From an uncultured Lachnospiraceae bacterium (GTDB taxonomy: Bacteria; Bacillota; Clostridia; Lachnospirales; Lachnospiraceae), in NCBI GenBank assembly GCA_900542015.1, contig UQLY01000002.1, positions 124,001-188,000 of the forward strand: a stretch of DNA of 64,000 bases, written 5' to 3'. The notes under the pieces are model-generated. The model was not told where the DNA came from and did no database searches. It worked only from the letters and a program-made list of their open reading frames with translations. Numbering within the stretch: the first letter of the stretch is position 1; every line of letters begins with the position of its first letter. A program made the translations under genes and the position numbers. This document shows positions 1-9,235 of the stretch, piece by piece.

Positions 1-940
1 CGGTTGCCGTCAGAACCGGAGTAGGCTGTTTTATTTCAACATGGTTCGTTACCAGTACCGAAGCGCCGTTCCCGTCGATAATATAAGCGTGTACCTGATA
101 TAATCCGTACTGATAACCGTGTTTTGACAAATCCACGTCAACGGTATAAGCCCCGTCGCTCTGTCTGGTCCCGTTATACCATACCAGATTGCTCTGGTTG
201 GAGGTACTCCATACCGCAAACTTTACATTGGAAATTCCCGCTTTGGCGCTGCTTCCGCTCAATCTTGCGCGGAACGTACCCGCGCCGTTGTTGACATTTT
301 CAAAAGTAATCGTTCCCGCCTTCGGTCCTTCTATAGTAAAGGTAGTATTCTTCATAAAAGTATTTGCCGAATACGCGTTTGAAGCATACGCATGGACATT
401 ATATACTCCGGTAGACCCTTTATGGGAAGAAATCGGTACGACCGCGGTATAGATTCCGTTTCCGTTGTTCGTCGCCGTATACCATTTCAAGTCATCCTGT
501 CCGTTTCCGTTGCTCCATACGGCAAATTGCAGGGTGCCGATTCCCGTTGCGTTTGTCGCTACGATAGTCGCCGTCTTTTCATCAGCGGAAACATTGGCGC
601 TTAACTGCCCCACAGACATTTCAATCTTTGTAAAGCTGCATTGCGTGGAACCGAGGAAATGCGCCGTTCCTCTTACGTCATAAGCATAGGCATGTACAAA
701 ATAAGTCCCTGTCTTTGAACCGTGCTTATTGATATTCACATTTGCAGTAAAGGTACCGTTTCCTGCATTCGCCGCCGTGTACCAGACCAGATCGTCCTGC
801 CCGTTTTCGGAGTTCCATACGGCAAACGCCACGCTGGAAACGCTGGATAAAGGACTTACTCCGGTTATGTTGATTCCAAAAGTACCCGCGCCGTTATTCA
901 GGTTCTGGATGACAGGCGCATTTGATTTGATGTCTATGGT
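1..940 (-). repeat. Tandem GBS_Bsp-like repeat module, amidase copy
   Basis: Protein-level tandem repeats of about 95-105 residues, each with an AVWS motif, a following LxWY segment and an HAY/VHxY segment near the end. Three complete units and the beginning of a fourth are visible. Unit order matches the protease gene: the second unit of both opens with a VSADE segment. At DNA level the two arrays share near-identical stretches, for example a 20-nt perfect match at 789-808 and 13198-13217. Confidence 0.8.
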
Positions 941-2320
941 CTTGGAGACGCCCAAATAATTTGCGATACCTACCGCATCTGCAATACCGATTTTTTTCAG
1001 GTTAGCCTCGCTGCTTAAAAATGCTGCGTCGCCGGCATTTGTCAGAAAAGCGTGTTCCACAATGACAGCCGGGAATCCGGCAAGCTTGGAATTTCTAATG
1101 ACGCCGTAATAGTCTGCCAAAGACCCGTCCGGATATAATGTATTGTCTTCGGAATTTTTGATTGTAATATCCCGATTGTTTAATCCCAGCGCAACGAGCT
1201 GCCTGGAAATCTGTTTCGCCAGATTGGCGCCCTGTGTTCCGATACTGCTGTTGTAATGGGAGTTGGGGTAAAATACCTCGGCTCCTTTAGCGCTTGCGCT
1301 GCTTGACGAATTTAAATGGATGCTGACAAAAATATCCGCCCCTACGCTTTTTGCATAATCCACCCGGCTCTTATTATCCACCGTACTCGTCGTACCGGGA
1401 TACGGACACGCCGATGAAGTACGCGTCATATATACTCTGACTCCGCTGTATTGCTCCAATTCTTCTTTGCAATACTGAGCAATTTTTAAAGTCAGTTCTT
1501 CTTCCTTTAAGCCGTTTGCCCTGGCTCCCGCATGAGAAGCGTCATGACCGGGGTCCAGTACTACTACAATCTCTCCGTTCGCACTTCTCCCATTGGACTC
1601 CACCGCATTGCTAAGTACTGCTCTTCCGGCTTTGGCAGCATAAGAAACCGGGGTATTGCTTTCCGCCTCTCCTAACGCATCTTCTACCGCTGCGGTAATG
1701 TCCTCCGTCTGCACGTCGGAAATTCCCTCTTCATCAAATGTGACAATCTGCATTTCTACGGAAGGATCTGCCGTAACAGTTTCTTCCGTCTCAACCACCT
1801 CTTCGTCGACGCCAAAATATACGTTCGCCATTCCGGTTTCCGACAAAGCCACTCTTTTTTCTTCACCGTCCGCGGTTGTAATGACAACAGCAATTACTTC
1901 ATAAATTCCCTGCTGCGTTTCCGTAAACGGCATCTGAAAAAGCACTGTATTATCCATCGTCTCTGTGCTCGAATAGGATACCGTCTCTTTGGTGCGATAA
2001 TTCCGGACCTCCAAAACGCCCTTTTCAATTACCGTCTCTTCGTCTCCGTAACCGACCAGCACGGTCTGTTCTCCCGGGGATTCTATGTATTTGCTTTCCA
2101 AATACAAATAATTAAGTTTCCCTTTTTCCCCAAAAGCATCCTCGTTATTTTCGGATACCGTCGTTTCATCCGCAGGCGTCATCCTGTTTTCGGATACGGT
2201 CTCCCCTGCCGCAGTTTTCTCCGGCGCCTGTGCGGCGTAAACCGTTTCCGGTATTACCGTTGTCGCCGCAATCATAAAAGCCATAAAAACCGCTAAAATC
2301 CCTGATAGTTTTCTCTTCAT
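1..2320 (-). CDS. Secreted N-acetylmuramoyl-L-alanine amidase with GBS_Bsp-like repeats (3' end outside window)
   Basis: Zinc-dependent amidase expected to cleave the MurNAc-L-Ala bond of peptidoglycan outside the cell. The start ATG at 2320 has a GAGGAAGG Shine-Dalgarno and opens a typical signal peptide (KRK, then a hydrophobic stretch to about residue 30). Residues 60-190 look like a beta-rich spacer. The Amidase_3 domain spans about 250-430, with the zinc motif LDPGHD (His near 259), the segment SIHLNSS and the catalytic-type Glu of VEHAF near 422. From about 460 come three full copies of a roughly 100-residue repeat carrying AVWS...W(Y) and VHAY signatures; a fourth copy is cut by the window edge, so the length is unknown. 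The gene has its own promoter and is monocistronic as far as can be seen. The repeats match those of the protease at 11535-15110, suggesting a shared wall ligand. The family call is firm; the repeat ligand is unknown. Confidence 0.93.
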   Translation of the reverse strand, partial: MKRKLSGILAVFMAFMIAATTVIPETVYAAQAPEKTAAGETVSENRMTPADETTVSENNEDAFGEKGKLNYLYLESKYIESPGEQTVLVGYGDEETVIEKGVLEVRNYRTKETVSYSSTETMDNTVLFQMPFTETQQGIYEVIAVVITTADGEEKRVALSETGMANVYFGVDEEVVETEETVTADPSVEMQIVTFDEEGISDVQTEDITAAVEDALGEAESNTPVSYAAKAGRAVLSNAVESNGRSANGEIVVVLDPGHDASHAGARANGLKEEELTLKIAQYCKEELEQYSGVRVYMTRTSSACPYPGTTSTVDNKSRVDYAKSVGADIFVSIHLNSSSSASAKGAEVFYPNSHYNSSIGTQGANLAKQISRQLVALGLNNRDITIKNSEDNTLYPDGSLADYYGVIRNSKLAGFPAVIVEHAFLTNAGDAAFLSSEANLKKIGIADAVGIANYLGVSKTIDIKSNAPVIQNLNNGAGTFGINITGVSPLSSVSSVAFAVWNSENGQDDLVWYTAANAGNGTFTANVNINKHGSKTGTYFVHAYAYDVRGTAHFLGSTQCSFTKIEMSVGQLSANVSADEKTATIVATNATGIGTLQFAVWSNGNGQDDLKWYTATNNGNGIYTAVVPISSHKGSTGVYNVHAYASNAYSANTFMKNTTFTIEGPKAGTITFENVNNGAGTFRARLSGSSAKAGISNVKFAVWSTSNQSNLVWYNGTRQSDGAYTVDVDLSKHGYQYGLYQVHAYIIDGNGASVLVTNHVEIKQPTPVLTAT

Positions 2321-2356
2321 ATCGCACCTTCCTCTTTTTATCACAACGTTATCTAC

Positions 2357-2385
2357 AGTATAAATAATTATGTAAATAAGTTCAA
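2357..2385 (-). promoter_or_regulatory. Sigma-A promoter of the amidase gene
   Basis: On the minus strand TTGAAC (2385-2380), a 17-bp spacer, then TATACT (2362-2357). The implied transcription start lies about 30 nt upstream of the amidase ATG at 2320. Confidence 0.75.
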
Positions 2386-2466
2386 TGGAAAATACTGTTA
2401 TTTTGTTATTTTTCCGTAAAAAACCTGTTTTTTTAATAGATCTTGTAGTTTAATTTTTCTATCTGT

Positions 2467-5373
2467 TTACATAACTCCTTCTTTATTCTGATTTTTCCTA
2501 TCCATATAGACAAGCCCGCAGAGCATAACGATACCTAAAAGGCTGAACAGGAATCCTTCTTTTATTTTCGGAACCCTGTACCAGGCGCTGACCTCATGCT
2601 CCCCTTCTTCAAGCCTTACTGCAACAAACCCGTAATCCGCATTATAGGTCTTTGCTTTTTCTCCGTCGACCCATACGCTCCATCCCTCCTGATCGGGTAT
2701 GGCGATCATCAAAAGTCCGTCGCCGCCGCAAGTAACATTGCCGGTAAGTCCGCTTCGTCCCTCTAAACTGAATTTTCCCAGAACCGCCGCAGAGCCTTCC
2801 TCAGGCTCCAGATCCTGTTCCACAACCAGCGTATCCCTAAGCACGAGCGCCTGTTCCTCATCACTGAGACTTTCAAACTCTTCCTTTGACATAACCCCGG
2901 AATACCACTTCGCCACGGAATCCGTATTCAGGTTTCGATAGACATAGACGCTCCCTTCCCGGTGGATCTCCTCGCACCAGGGATAATCCAACTGCCACAG
3001 AGATAAAATATACTTTGTATTTGTCAGATCAAGAGCCGAAACGGCAAGCTCCGTATCCGCGCTAAAACATTTGATTGCATTATTTAAAGAAGCGTTCTCA
3101 TAAATGCTTGCGTCCTTATAAATATGATCATAAAACATGGAGATATTGGTATTGGGGGTACTGTTATACCAGGTTACCGCCGAATATTTTTCAAAAAACG
3201 AATCGGAGAGATTCCCCCAATTTCCATAATTTTTATCCATCCGGTAAAAGGAAGTATCCTGTTCCCTGATCCATTTGACCGCCCGCGCGGTATCTCCGTC
3301 CAATTTCCCTTCCTTCCACTGTAAAGGATAATTTTCTTTTGTAATAACGGTTCTCTGATTATTGGTAATATAACCGTCTGTTATTGTAGCCGCTACAATC
3401 AGCAGCAAAAATACAGAAGCAAGATACCCGGAATATTTGTTTGACCGCCACATCAGGATCAGAAGAATTGTTCCCGCAAACAGAAAGGCTGCCACCAAAG
3501 CAACATAATTTTCGACCTCGGACACCGTATTGCGGTAGGAATACAGCCATGCGGCGCCGGATAATACCACGCCGGCGGCAAGTCCCCATACGCTGATCTG
3601 CTTCGCGGCAATTACTTTTTCCCAGACAAGGGTAATTCCCAAAGCAAGCAGCGGAAATACAATAAACGTGTACCGGTACGCCACATAAGTAAACCCGTTA
3701 AGTATCAGTCCGGTAGCGGTATTAAAGATAAGAAGGTACATAAGAAGCAGACCAACCGCAAACATAATCCGCTGTTTGCCGTTCTTTGCTTTTTCCCATT
3801 CATAAACAATCCACTGCCCGATAAAAAAGAAAATAAAAACGGTACAGAAAAACTGCGGCGTTTCATAATAGTTGCCGAAATACGCATTTGATCTGTCATT
3901 GATATAAAGCAGATTGTTCGACATCAACCGGCTCAGACGCACACCGATCTCATCAATTTGAAATGAATCCAGAAACGTATGCCAGATTCTGCCTGCGACA
4001 GAAACCGTAACGCCGTCCAAGCGGGAGGAATTGGTCAGCGTATAGTAACAAGCCGGTATAAAAACAAGCCCTGCCAGGCACAATCCTGTCAATACGGAAA
4101 AAATACATTTGCCGAATATTTTAACCGTATCCTTTAGAGAATCTCCCTCTCGCAGGGCAAAATAACGCACCAGAAAGTATACCGCGGCAACAGCAAGTAT
4201 CATATACGCCGTATAATAACTGTAAAGCGAAGCGGCGGCGACGGCAAGCGCCAGCCAGACGCCTTCTTTCTTTCCCCTTAAGCGAACAAATTTTTCAACG
4301 GCTATGAACACCAGCAGTACATAAATGCACGCCGTTCCCAGAAAATAGTGCTGTCCCCACAGCATCAGATATCCGTTCAAGCTGTACAGATAAGCTCCCA
4401 GGCAGATCGAAAACTCATGGTCGGAAAAAAGTCTCAGATACCTTTTGCACAAAAAATAGGATACAAATATCTTGGCGATCTGCATCCACACCAACGCATA
4501 TTGGACTACCTGCGCCCCAAACAGAACGCCGCACAAAACAACGCCTGCCGCAAAGGGGTCCATGGTCCAACTGATCACATTTAATACAGAAGTCCCCAAG
4601 CCGTAATCCCAATTCCACACGCCGAAGGTTCCGTCCTGTATGCTGAGCACGGAATTGACAAAATAAGGATAGTATTGATAATAGGTATCGCTGCCGATAT
4701 CGGAAAAGATAAAATAAGCTTTCCCCGTTATAAACTGTCCGAAGATCAGAATAACGGACAAAGCAAGAATGACCGTAAAGATCGCGCTGATCCGCTTACG
4801 TTCCTCCGCCATCATTTTGAAAAGTTCAAACAAAAGAACACCCGCCGCAGCCGTCAGCAAAATAAACGCATAATTGATATGCTCCAACGCGTAAGCCGTC
4901 CTGCTGATCTGGTCCGCGGAAAGGATATCAAACCGGACCCCCTTTTCATCGGTAATGTCCATTCTCAGATATCTCGCGTCCTTATCATCTAATTTAATCA
5001 GATTTTCTCCGTTTTCAAAGGTATAATCCAGAGCGTGCCCTTCCGAAAAGATATAGTCTGCTCCGGCATAATAAATTCTTCCTTCCCTGGGCTGACCGTC
5101 TGCAAACTCAAATTCCACATTTACCAGATAACCGGGTTCACAGCCGAAAATCATCCAGGAATCACCGTCTGCGGTACAATACCCGCCGTCCGCTTCTTCG
5201 ATTCCGGACGCTTCGACCAGTTCCGCTCTTTGATGTCCCGGTTTACCGATTTGTCTGATACCGGTAAACCCCATCTGATAAATGCAATAAAAAAATGCCA
5301 CGCCTATGATAAAGGCGGCAAACTCCATCAAAATCGTTATTCCCTTTTTCAAATACTTGTTTTTATTTTCCAT
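2467..5373 (-). CDS. YfhO-family GT-C membrane glycosyltransferase
   Basis: Large polytopic protein (968 aa from the chosen start) of the bacterial YfhO family. In bacilli such proteins transfer sugars from polyprenyl-phosphate donors to lipoteichoic or wall polymers on the outer membrane face. An N-terminal TM helix is followed by an extracytoplasmic beta-rich part, then about a dozen TM helices beginning near residue 165. The loop with FIFSDIGSDTYYQYYPYF carries the acidic residues expected of a GT-C active site. The C-terminal 200 residues form an outside domain before a final TM helix. I start at 5373 (GCGAGG ribosome site, 19 bp after the upstream stop); a longer frame to 5430 would overlap the preceding gene by 38 bp and adds no TM helix. 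Last gene of the Arn-like operon; the substrate is inferred to be the Fuc4N-type sugar made upstream. Confidence 0.85.
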   Translation of the reverse strand: MENKNKYLKKGITILMEFAAFIIGVAFFYCIYQMGFTGIRQIGKPGHQRAELVEASGIEEADGGYCTADGDSWMIFGCEPGYLVNVEFEFADGQPREGRIYYAGADYIFSEGHALDYTFENGENLIKLDDKDARYLRMDITDEKGVRFDILSADQISRTAYALEHINYAFILLTAAAGVLLFELFKMMAEERKRISAIFTVILALSVILIFGQFITGKAYFIFSDIGSDTYYQYYPYFVNSVLSIQDGTFGVWNWDYGLGTSVLNVISWTMDPFAAGVVLCGVLFGAQVVQYALVWMQIAKIFVSYFLCKRYLRLFSDHEFSICLGAYLYSLNGYLMLWGQHYFLGTACIYVLLVFIAVEKFVRLRGKKEGVWLALAVAAASLYSYYTAYMILAVAAVYFLVRYFALREGDSLKDTVKIFGKCIFSVLTGLCLAGLVFIPACYYTLTNSSRLDGVTVSVAGRIWHTFLDSFQIDEIGVRLSRLMSNNLLYINDRSNAYFGNYYETPQFFCTVFIFFFIGQWIVYEWEKAKNGKQRIMFAVGLLLMYLLIFNTATGLILNGFTYVAYRYTFIVFPLLALGITLVWEKVIAAKQISVWGLAAGVVLSGAAWLYSYRNTVSEVENYVALVAAFLFAGTILLILMWRSNKYSGYLASVFLLLIVAATITDGYITNNQRTVITKENYPLQWKEGKLDGDTARAVKWIREQDTSFYRMDKNYGNWGNLSDSFFEKYSAVTWYNSTPNTNISMFYDHIYKDASIYENASLNNAIKCFSADTELAVSALDLTNTKYILSLWQLDYPWCEEIHREGSVYVYRNLNTDSVAKWYSGVMSKEEFESLSDEEQALVLRDTLVVEQDLEPEEGSAAVLGKFSLEGRSGLTGNVTCGGDGLLMIAIPDQEGWSVWVDGEKAKTYNADYGFVAVRLEEGEHEVSAWYRVPKIKEGFLFSLLGIVMLCGLVYMDRKNQNKEGVM

Positions 5374-5392
5374 TTGCCTCGCACCAAAATTC

Positions 5393-5749
5393 TTAATTTC
5401 CCAACAGGGCATAGATAATAATACCCGCAATGATCATGCACAGCGCCAATATTTTTTGCTTATTGATTTTTTCGCCAAAAATTTTCACTCCGAATATTGT
5501 GACATAAATATAGCTGGTCGCTTCCAGCACCGGTCCTAAAGAAAGCGGTATCCCCCGATATGCGATAATAGACAAAAAGGTAGTTCCCACAAAAATCAAA
5601 TAAGCGGTAATGACCAAAGGATTCAAATATTCTTTGATTCTGCTGTCATAGGTTTTTTGCGCCGCTTTTTTTAACATAACCTGAGAAATTGCGCTGACAA
5701 AAACTCCGAATAAAAGAACACAAGAAAAAAGCAACGTTGTTTTATTCAT
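5393..5749 (-). CDS. EmrE/EamA-type small membrane protein, second subunit of a putative polyprenyl-P-sugar flippase
   Basis: 118 residues with four hydrophobic helices in the small multidrug resistance/EamA half-unit style (ISQVMLKKAA in helix 1, PLSLGPVLEATSYIY in helix 3, KILALCMIIAGIIIY in helix 4). It starts at the ATG inside the overlap ATGAATAA with the upstream paralogue, an 8-nt overlap typical of translational coupling. Paired short EamA-like proteins beside an ArnC-like glycosyltransferase resemble ArnE/ArnF, which translocate undecaprenyl-phosphate-aminoarabinose in enterobacteria. Flippase function is inferred from that context. A drug-export SMR pump is the alternative but fits the neighbours less well. 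Confidence 0.75.
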   Translation of the reverse strand: MNKTTLLFSCVLLFGVFVSAISQVMLKKAAQKTYDSRIKEYLNPLVITAYLIFVGTTFLSIIAYRGIPLSLGPVLEATSYIYVTIFGVKIFGEKINKQKILALCMIIAGIIIYALLGN

Positions 5750-6104
5750 CGGCTGCCTCCTTATCCGCATAAGCATAAAGTACAACTCCCGCTATGACCA
5801 ACGCCGCTCCGATAATCTTACCGACCGTCACGGATTCATGAAAGAACAGTGCTCCCCAGACGATTCCCCAGACCACCGTTACCGCTTTATTGGCAAATGC
5901 CGTAGTCAGCGGAAGCCTCTTGATAATCTGCTGCCAGCCGATTGCATAAAACCCAAGCAATATAATAATCAGCGCATAATAAACGCAGAACATCGGACTT
6001 AAAAATTCCTCGCCTGCCGCCTTTTTACTGCAAATCCCGCTCATGGAATAAATCATCAGCATGATATGCAGCAAAACCAGTACTTTCCATTTTGATTTCG
6101 TCAT
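5742..6104 (-). CDS. EmrE/EamA-type small membrane protein, first subunit of a putative polyprenyl-P-sugar flippase
   Basis: 120 residues, four predicted TM helices, similar in layout to the next gene. Signature-like segments are SGICSKKAAGEEFL after helix 1, the TTAFANKAVTVVWGIVWG stretch in helix 3, and VGKIIGAALVIAGVVLY in helix 4. Its ATG directly follows the TAA of the ATP-grasp gene (TAAATG), with GGAGG inside the end of that gene. Two unequal subunits encoded in tandem with an overlap suggest an obligate heterodimer like ArnE/ArnF. The role of moving a lipid-linked monosaccharide outward is an inference from the GT2 and GT-C genes on either side. Confidence 0.75.
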   Translation of the reverse strand: MTKSKWKVLVLLHIMLMIYSMSGICSKKAAGEEFLSPMFCVYYALIIILLGFYAIGWQQIIKRLPLTTAFANKAVTVVWGIVWGALFFHESVTVGKIIGAALVIAGVVLYAYADKEAADE

Positions 6105-7250
6105 TTATTCCTCCATCTGTTTCGGCAAATAGGTTAATAACTCCTCCGCCGTATCCGCAACGAGTACATAATATCCAAATCTTGCGGAGCTGTCCGCAAC
6201 TTCTTCTCCGGTAATCTCTGCAATATCTTCACAGACCAGATATTCCGGATGCTCCAGCCGGATTCTCTCCAATGTCTCCAGATCCTTCCGGCAAAAGACA
6301 AACCGGACCGCCGCCGCCCTGGAAACCGTTTTATCGATCCGCGGCATTTCTCCCATAGCGACTCTGATCACATCTGACACAAAGTCAACGCCCGTGGATA
6401 AAGGCACCAGCGAGCTTCCGATACAGTCTCCGCCCATACGTGCACCTATCTCGATCAGTTTAATCTCCCCATCCGGAGAAATTTTCAGTTCCGAATGAGA
6501 AGCTCCGTAAGTAACGCCCAGACTGTCTAACGCATGTTCTACGACCCGTTTTACTGTTGTAAGCAAAGGTTCTTCTACAAAAGCCGGTTCCAGATGCCCC
6601 GTTTCGATAAAGTGCGGCGCTCCCGTCGTGTATTTCTGAGTCAGTGCAAGAAACGTATGCTTTCCTTCCCATGAAATATATTCCACGCTGTATTCCTGTC
6701 CTACAGCAAATTCTTCTACCAGAGCATATTTCTCGAATCCCTGCTCTTTCGCCCTTTCTATTGCCTCCGAAAGTCCTGTCTCATCATTCAATTTTGTAAT
6801 GCCCCTGCTCCCTGAGCGGTCGAGAGGCTTTACGATTACCGGATATTTCAACTCAATCCCCTGCAGGTCTGCAGCCGACGCTACTTTCATGCTTTTCGGC
6901 GAGGGATCGCCGTTTTTTTCAAAGCACTCGCGCATTGCATGTTTGTTGGTGGAGACGCGTACGCATTCCGGCGTGTTCCCGATCAGATTCATTGCGTGCG
7001 CCACATAGTTTACCGTTACCGCCGCCAGATCCGACGCAATGCTGCAGATACCGTCAATTCCGATCTTTTGGCACTCCTTTAAAATATTTTCCTTTTCCAC
7101 GATGCTGATGGGATAAAAATAATCCGCTGTTTTTTCTCCGATATCTCCTGATTTCCATGCAAACACATGGGTTTCAAGACCCATTTCCTTCGCCTTTTCA
7201 ATCAGCGGTTCCTGCAAATAGGAAGCGCCGATAATTGCAATTTTTTTCAT
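6105..7250 (-). CDS. ATP-grasp ligase of the sugar-modification operon
   Basis: 381-residue ATP-grasp protein of the carbamoyl-phosphate-synthase L/PurK-like type. It has an N-terminal preATP-grasp Rossmann-like part (KKIAIIGASYLQEP), the ATP-binding lysine strand VIVKPLDRSGSRG at 138-150, and the metal-binding IEIGARMGGD segment at 266-275. Such enzymes form a carboxylate-amine or carboxylate-thiol bond with ATP, but the substrate cannot be read from sequence. Lying between a WecE-type amino-sugar gene and a flippase pair, it could attach an amino acid or other acyl group to the 4-amino group of the sugar. GGAATAGGGAC precedes the ATG; the gene is 4 bp from the glycosyltransferase stop. Confidence 0.85.
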   Translation of the reverse strand: MKKIAIIGASYLQEPLIEKAKEMGLETHVFAWKSGDIGEKTADYFYPISIVEKENILKECQKIGIDGICSIASDLAAVTVNYVAHAMNLIGNTPECVRVSTNKHAMRECFEKNGDPSPKSMKVASAADLQGIELKYPVIVKPLDRSGSRGITKLNDETGLSEAIERAKEQGFEKYALVEEFAVGQEYSVEYISWEGKHTFLALTQKYTTGAPHFIETGHLEPAFVEEPLLTTVKRVVEHALDSLGVTYGASHSELKISPDGEIKLIEIGARMGGDCIGSSLVPLSTGVDFVSDVIRVAMGEMPRIDKTVSRAAAVRFVFCRKDLETLERIRLEHPEYLVCEDIAEITGEEVADSSARFGYYVLVADTAEELLTYLPKQMEE

Positions 7251-7254
7251 GTCC

Positions 7255-8190
7255 CTATTCCTGCTTTTCTTTCCTGTCGTTCAAAATCTGTCTGACGACA
7301 TAGAGCGGTCTGTCTTTTACCTGCATAAATATATTTCCCACATAGATACCGACAATCCCGGTAACCATAATAATGATTCCGCCCACCAGACAGATCGTCG
7401 CGATCAGACTGGTCCATCCCGTGGATACATTTCCTACAAAGTAGTAAATGACCAGCCCGATGATGACCAGCAAAGACACCAAAGCCATCAAAAAGCCGAA
7501 TACTACTGTCAGGCGCAGAATTTTATCGGACTGGGAAGTCAGGATTTCAAACGCCATATTAAACCTTTTCTTCAAATTATAAGAGGACTTCCCCTCAAAT
7601 CTTTCATTATGTTCTACGTCGATCGCCGTCTGCCTGAAGCCCAGCCATTTCAGATACATGCCGTATCCCCTGTGCTGCTCCCGCATCCGGCAATAATAGT
7701 CTATAACCTGCCTTTTTACAATACTGAAATTGCAGATTGCACCGTCATAATTTCCGTCGGTGGCAAATTCATATACCTTATAAAACGCCTTGGCAATTAA
7801 AACCTTCATAAAGGAGTCTTTTCTTTTCGCCCTGCGGGCAAATACCACGTCATACCCCTCCTGCGCTTTTTTCCAGAGATTGGGGATCTCCTCCGGACGA
7901 TCCTGCAGGTCGCAGTCCATGACCACTACCCAGTCGCCGTCGGAATAATCCAATCCGGCAAGAATCGCTTTCATCTGTCCGAAGTTTCTTGCCAGTTCGA
8001 TTCCCTTGACCCGCTCATCCTTCCGGCAAAGCTGTTCAATCACTTCCCATGAATTTTGCGGACACGAATCATTTACCATAATGATTTCAAAATCATCGGT
8101 AATTTTTTCCACCGAAGCCACAAGCCGGGTATACAATTCGTTGATTGCAGCTCTACACCCGTACATTGGGATTACCACAGAAATTTTCAT
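7255..8190 (-). CDS. ArnC/GtrB-like polyprenyl-phosphate glycosyltransferase (GT2, two C-terminal TM helices)
   Basis: 311 residues. An N-terminal GT-A fold carries VVIPMYGC, the nucleotide-binding IIMVNDSCPQNSW, and a DxD-type metal motif VVMDCDLQD at about 90-96. Two hydrophobic helices follow near 235-260 and 268-295, a topology shared with ArnC, GtrB, CsbB and DPM synthases. The enzyme should move a sugar from a nucleotide donor to undecaprenyl phosphate on the cytoplasmic face. It precedes the ATP-grasp and flippase genes and follows the epimerase by 11 bp. The donor is probably the dTDP-amino sugar made by the two upstream genes; that assignment is contextual. Confidence 0.88.
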   Translation of the reverse strand: MKISVVIPMYGCRAAINELYTRLVASVEKITDDFEIIMVNDSCPQNSWEVIEQLCRKDERVKGIELARNFGQMKAILAGLDYSDGDWVVVMDCDLQDRPEEIPNLWKKAQEGYDVVFARRAKRKDSFMKVLIAKAFYKVYEFATDGNYDGAICNFSIVKRQVIDYYCRMREQHRGYGMYLKWLGFRQTAIDVEHNERFEGKSSYNLKKRFNMAFEILTSQSDKILRLTVVFGFLMALVSLLVIIGLVIYYFVGNVSTGWTSLIATICLVGGIIIMVTGIVGIYVGNIFMQVKDRPLYVVRQILNDRKEKQE

Positions 8191-8201
8191 GACAACTACC
8201 T

Positions 8202-9215
8202 CTATTCCTTGATCCGGGACTCTACCAGGTCATCCCATCTGCCGCTTTCCAATTCTTTTTTATAATCCCTCATCATATCGATATAGCTGGTAAACTGAGG
8301 TTCAAATCCAAAATCCCGTTTTGCCTTTTCCATACTGTACAAAAAGGACGGGGTATTGTTGGGCTTGTCCGGTCTGTATACAATCCTGCTGGTTTTTTCT
8401 CCGCCGAACACTTCGATAACCGCTTTCGCCTGATCTTCCAGATCCAATTGTGTTCCGCTGGTCATATTGTATAAGCCGTATGTTTTTTCACTTTCCATCG
8501 CCATGACATAAGCCGTGGCAACATCCTTGACATAGACGATATCCCTCTTTATATGAGGATCTCCCCACAATTCGATATCCTTACCCTCTCTGGCATTATC
8601 TATAAAAGTCGCAATTCCCGATTTATATGCCTTTCCGTTGACATAGATGGTTCCATGAGGTCCTACGCCGTATACGGGCGGGAAGCGGAACCACGCGCAC
8701 TGCATCCCATGCTGTTGATTATAATATTCCATCACATCGTTGCAGGCATTCCTGCTGATGACATAGACAGCATGGTCTCCCGTAAACTTAAAGTCTCTCG
8801 GCTCCTGCTCGGTAATCGGATATCCCTTGCCCCAGGCGCCGGAAACATCGCTGTAGCTGCAGTTTCCAATTATCTTTTTAATTCCGTTTTTTCTGCAGTA
8901 TTCCAACACATTGATCGCGCCGATAACATTGACCGTAAAATAATCCGCCGCATTTTCATCCTGTTCAAGATCAGCCGTCGTATTCGCCGGCAACAGTCCC
9001 GCCAGCAGAATCACGCCTTCTACTCCCTCCGTGGGAAGTTTGGAAAAATCCTCCTTATTTGTAACATCCAGTTTTAAAAACTCAGCGCCCATTTCCTCGA
9101 GTTTTTTCCCAAGGCGTTCGTTGCGCCCCGTGGCAAGCACTTTTTTCCCTTTTTTCAAAAAAGCCTCCGCCGTGTACATCCCAATAAAACCTGTTGCTCC
9201 AATGATTACGATCAT
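8202..9215 (-). CDS. NAD-dependent epimerase/dehydratase with altered YxxxK motif
   Basis: 337-residue extended SDR with the NAD-binding GATGFIG motif at 6-12 and a typical DVTN segment at 50-53. The catalytic region is unusual: where extended SDRs have YxxxK the sequence reads YVISR (Tyr151, Arg155), with the lysine replaced by arginine, encoded by AGG. Ser/Thr candidates lie at 120-125. It may epimerise or reduce a dTDP-keto or amino sugar, act on the sugar after WecE, or be catalytically weakened. GAGGGAGT precedes the start; the gene lies 20 bp after wecE in the same operon. Confidence 0.85.
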   Translation of the reverse strand: MIVIIGATGFIGMYTAEAFLKKGKKVLATGRNERLGKKLEEMGAEFLKLDVTNKEDFSKLPTEGVEGVILLAGLLPANTTADLEQDENAADYFTVNVIGAINVLEYCRKNGIKKIIGNCSYSDVSGAWGKGYPITEQEPRDFKFTGDHAVYVISRNACNDVMEYYNQQHGMQCAWFRFPPVYGVGPHGTIYVNGKAYKSGIATFIDNAREGKDIELWGDPHIKRDIVYVKDVATAYVMAMESEKTYGLYNMTSGTQLDLEDQAKAVIEVFGGEKTSRIVYRPDKPNNTPSFLYSMEKAKRDFGFEPQFTSYIDMMRDYKKELESGRWDDLVESRIKE

Positions 9216-9235
9216 TTCTTTACTCCCTCTACATA

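Noticed and set aside
2418..2433. AAAAAA-CCTG-TTTTTT hairpin after the YfhO gene
   Set aside because: The stem is only A-T pairs with no GC clamp, so I do not call it a terminator.
5374..5430. Longer N-terminus for the YfhO gene starting at 5430
   Set aside because: It overlaps the upstream gene by 38 bp, and the added residues contain no feature expected before the first TM helix.
5393..6104. SMR drug-efflux pair
   Set aside because: The family allows this, but position inside an operon of amino-sugar synthesis, GT2 and GT-C genes fits a lipid-sugar flippase better; kept only as the alternative.
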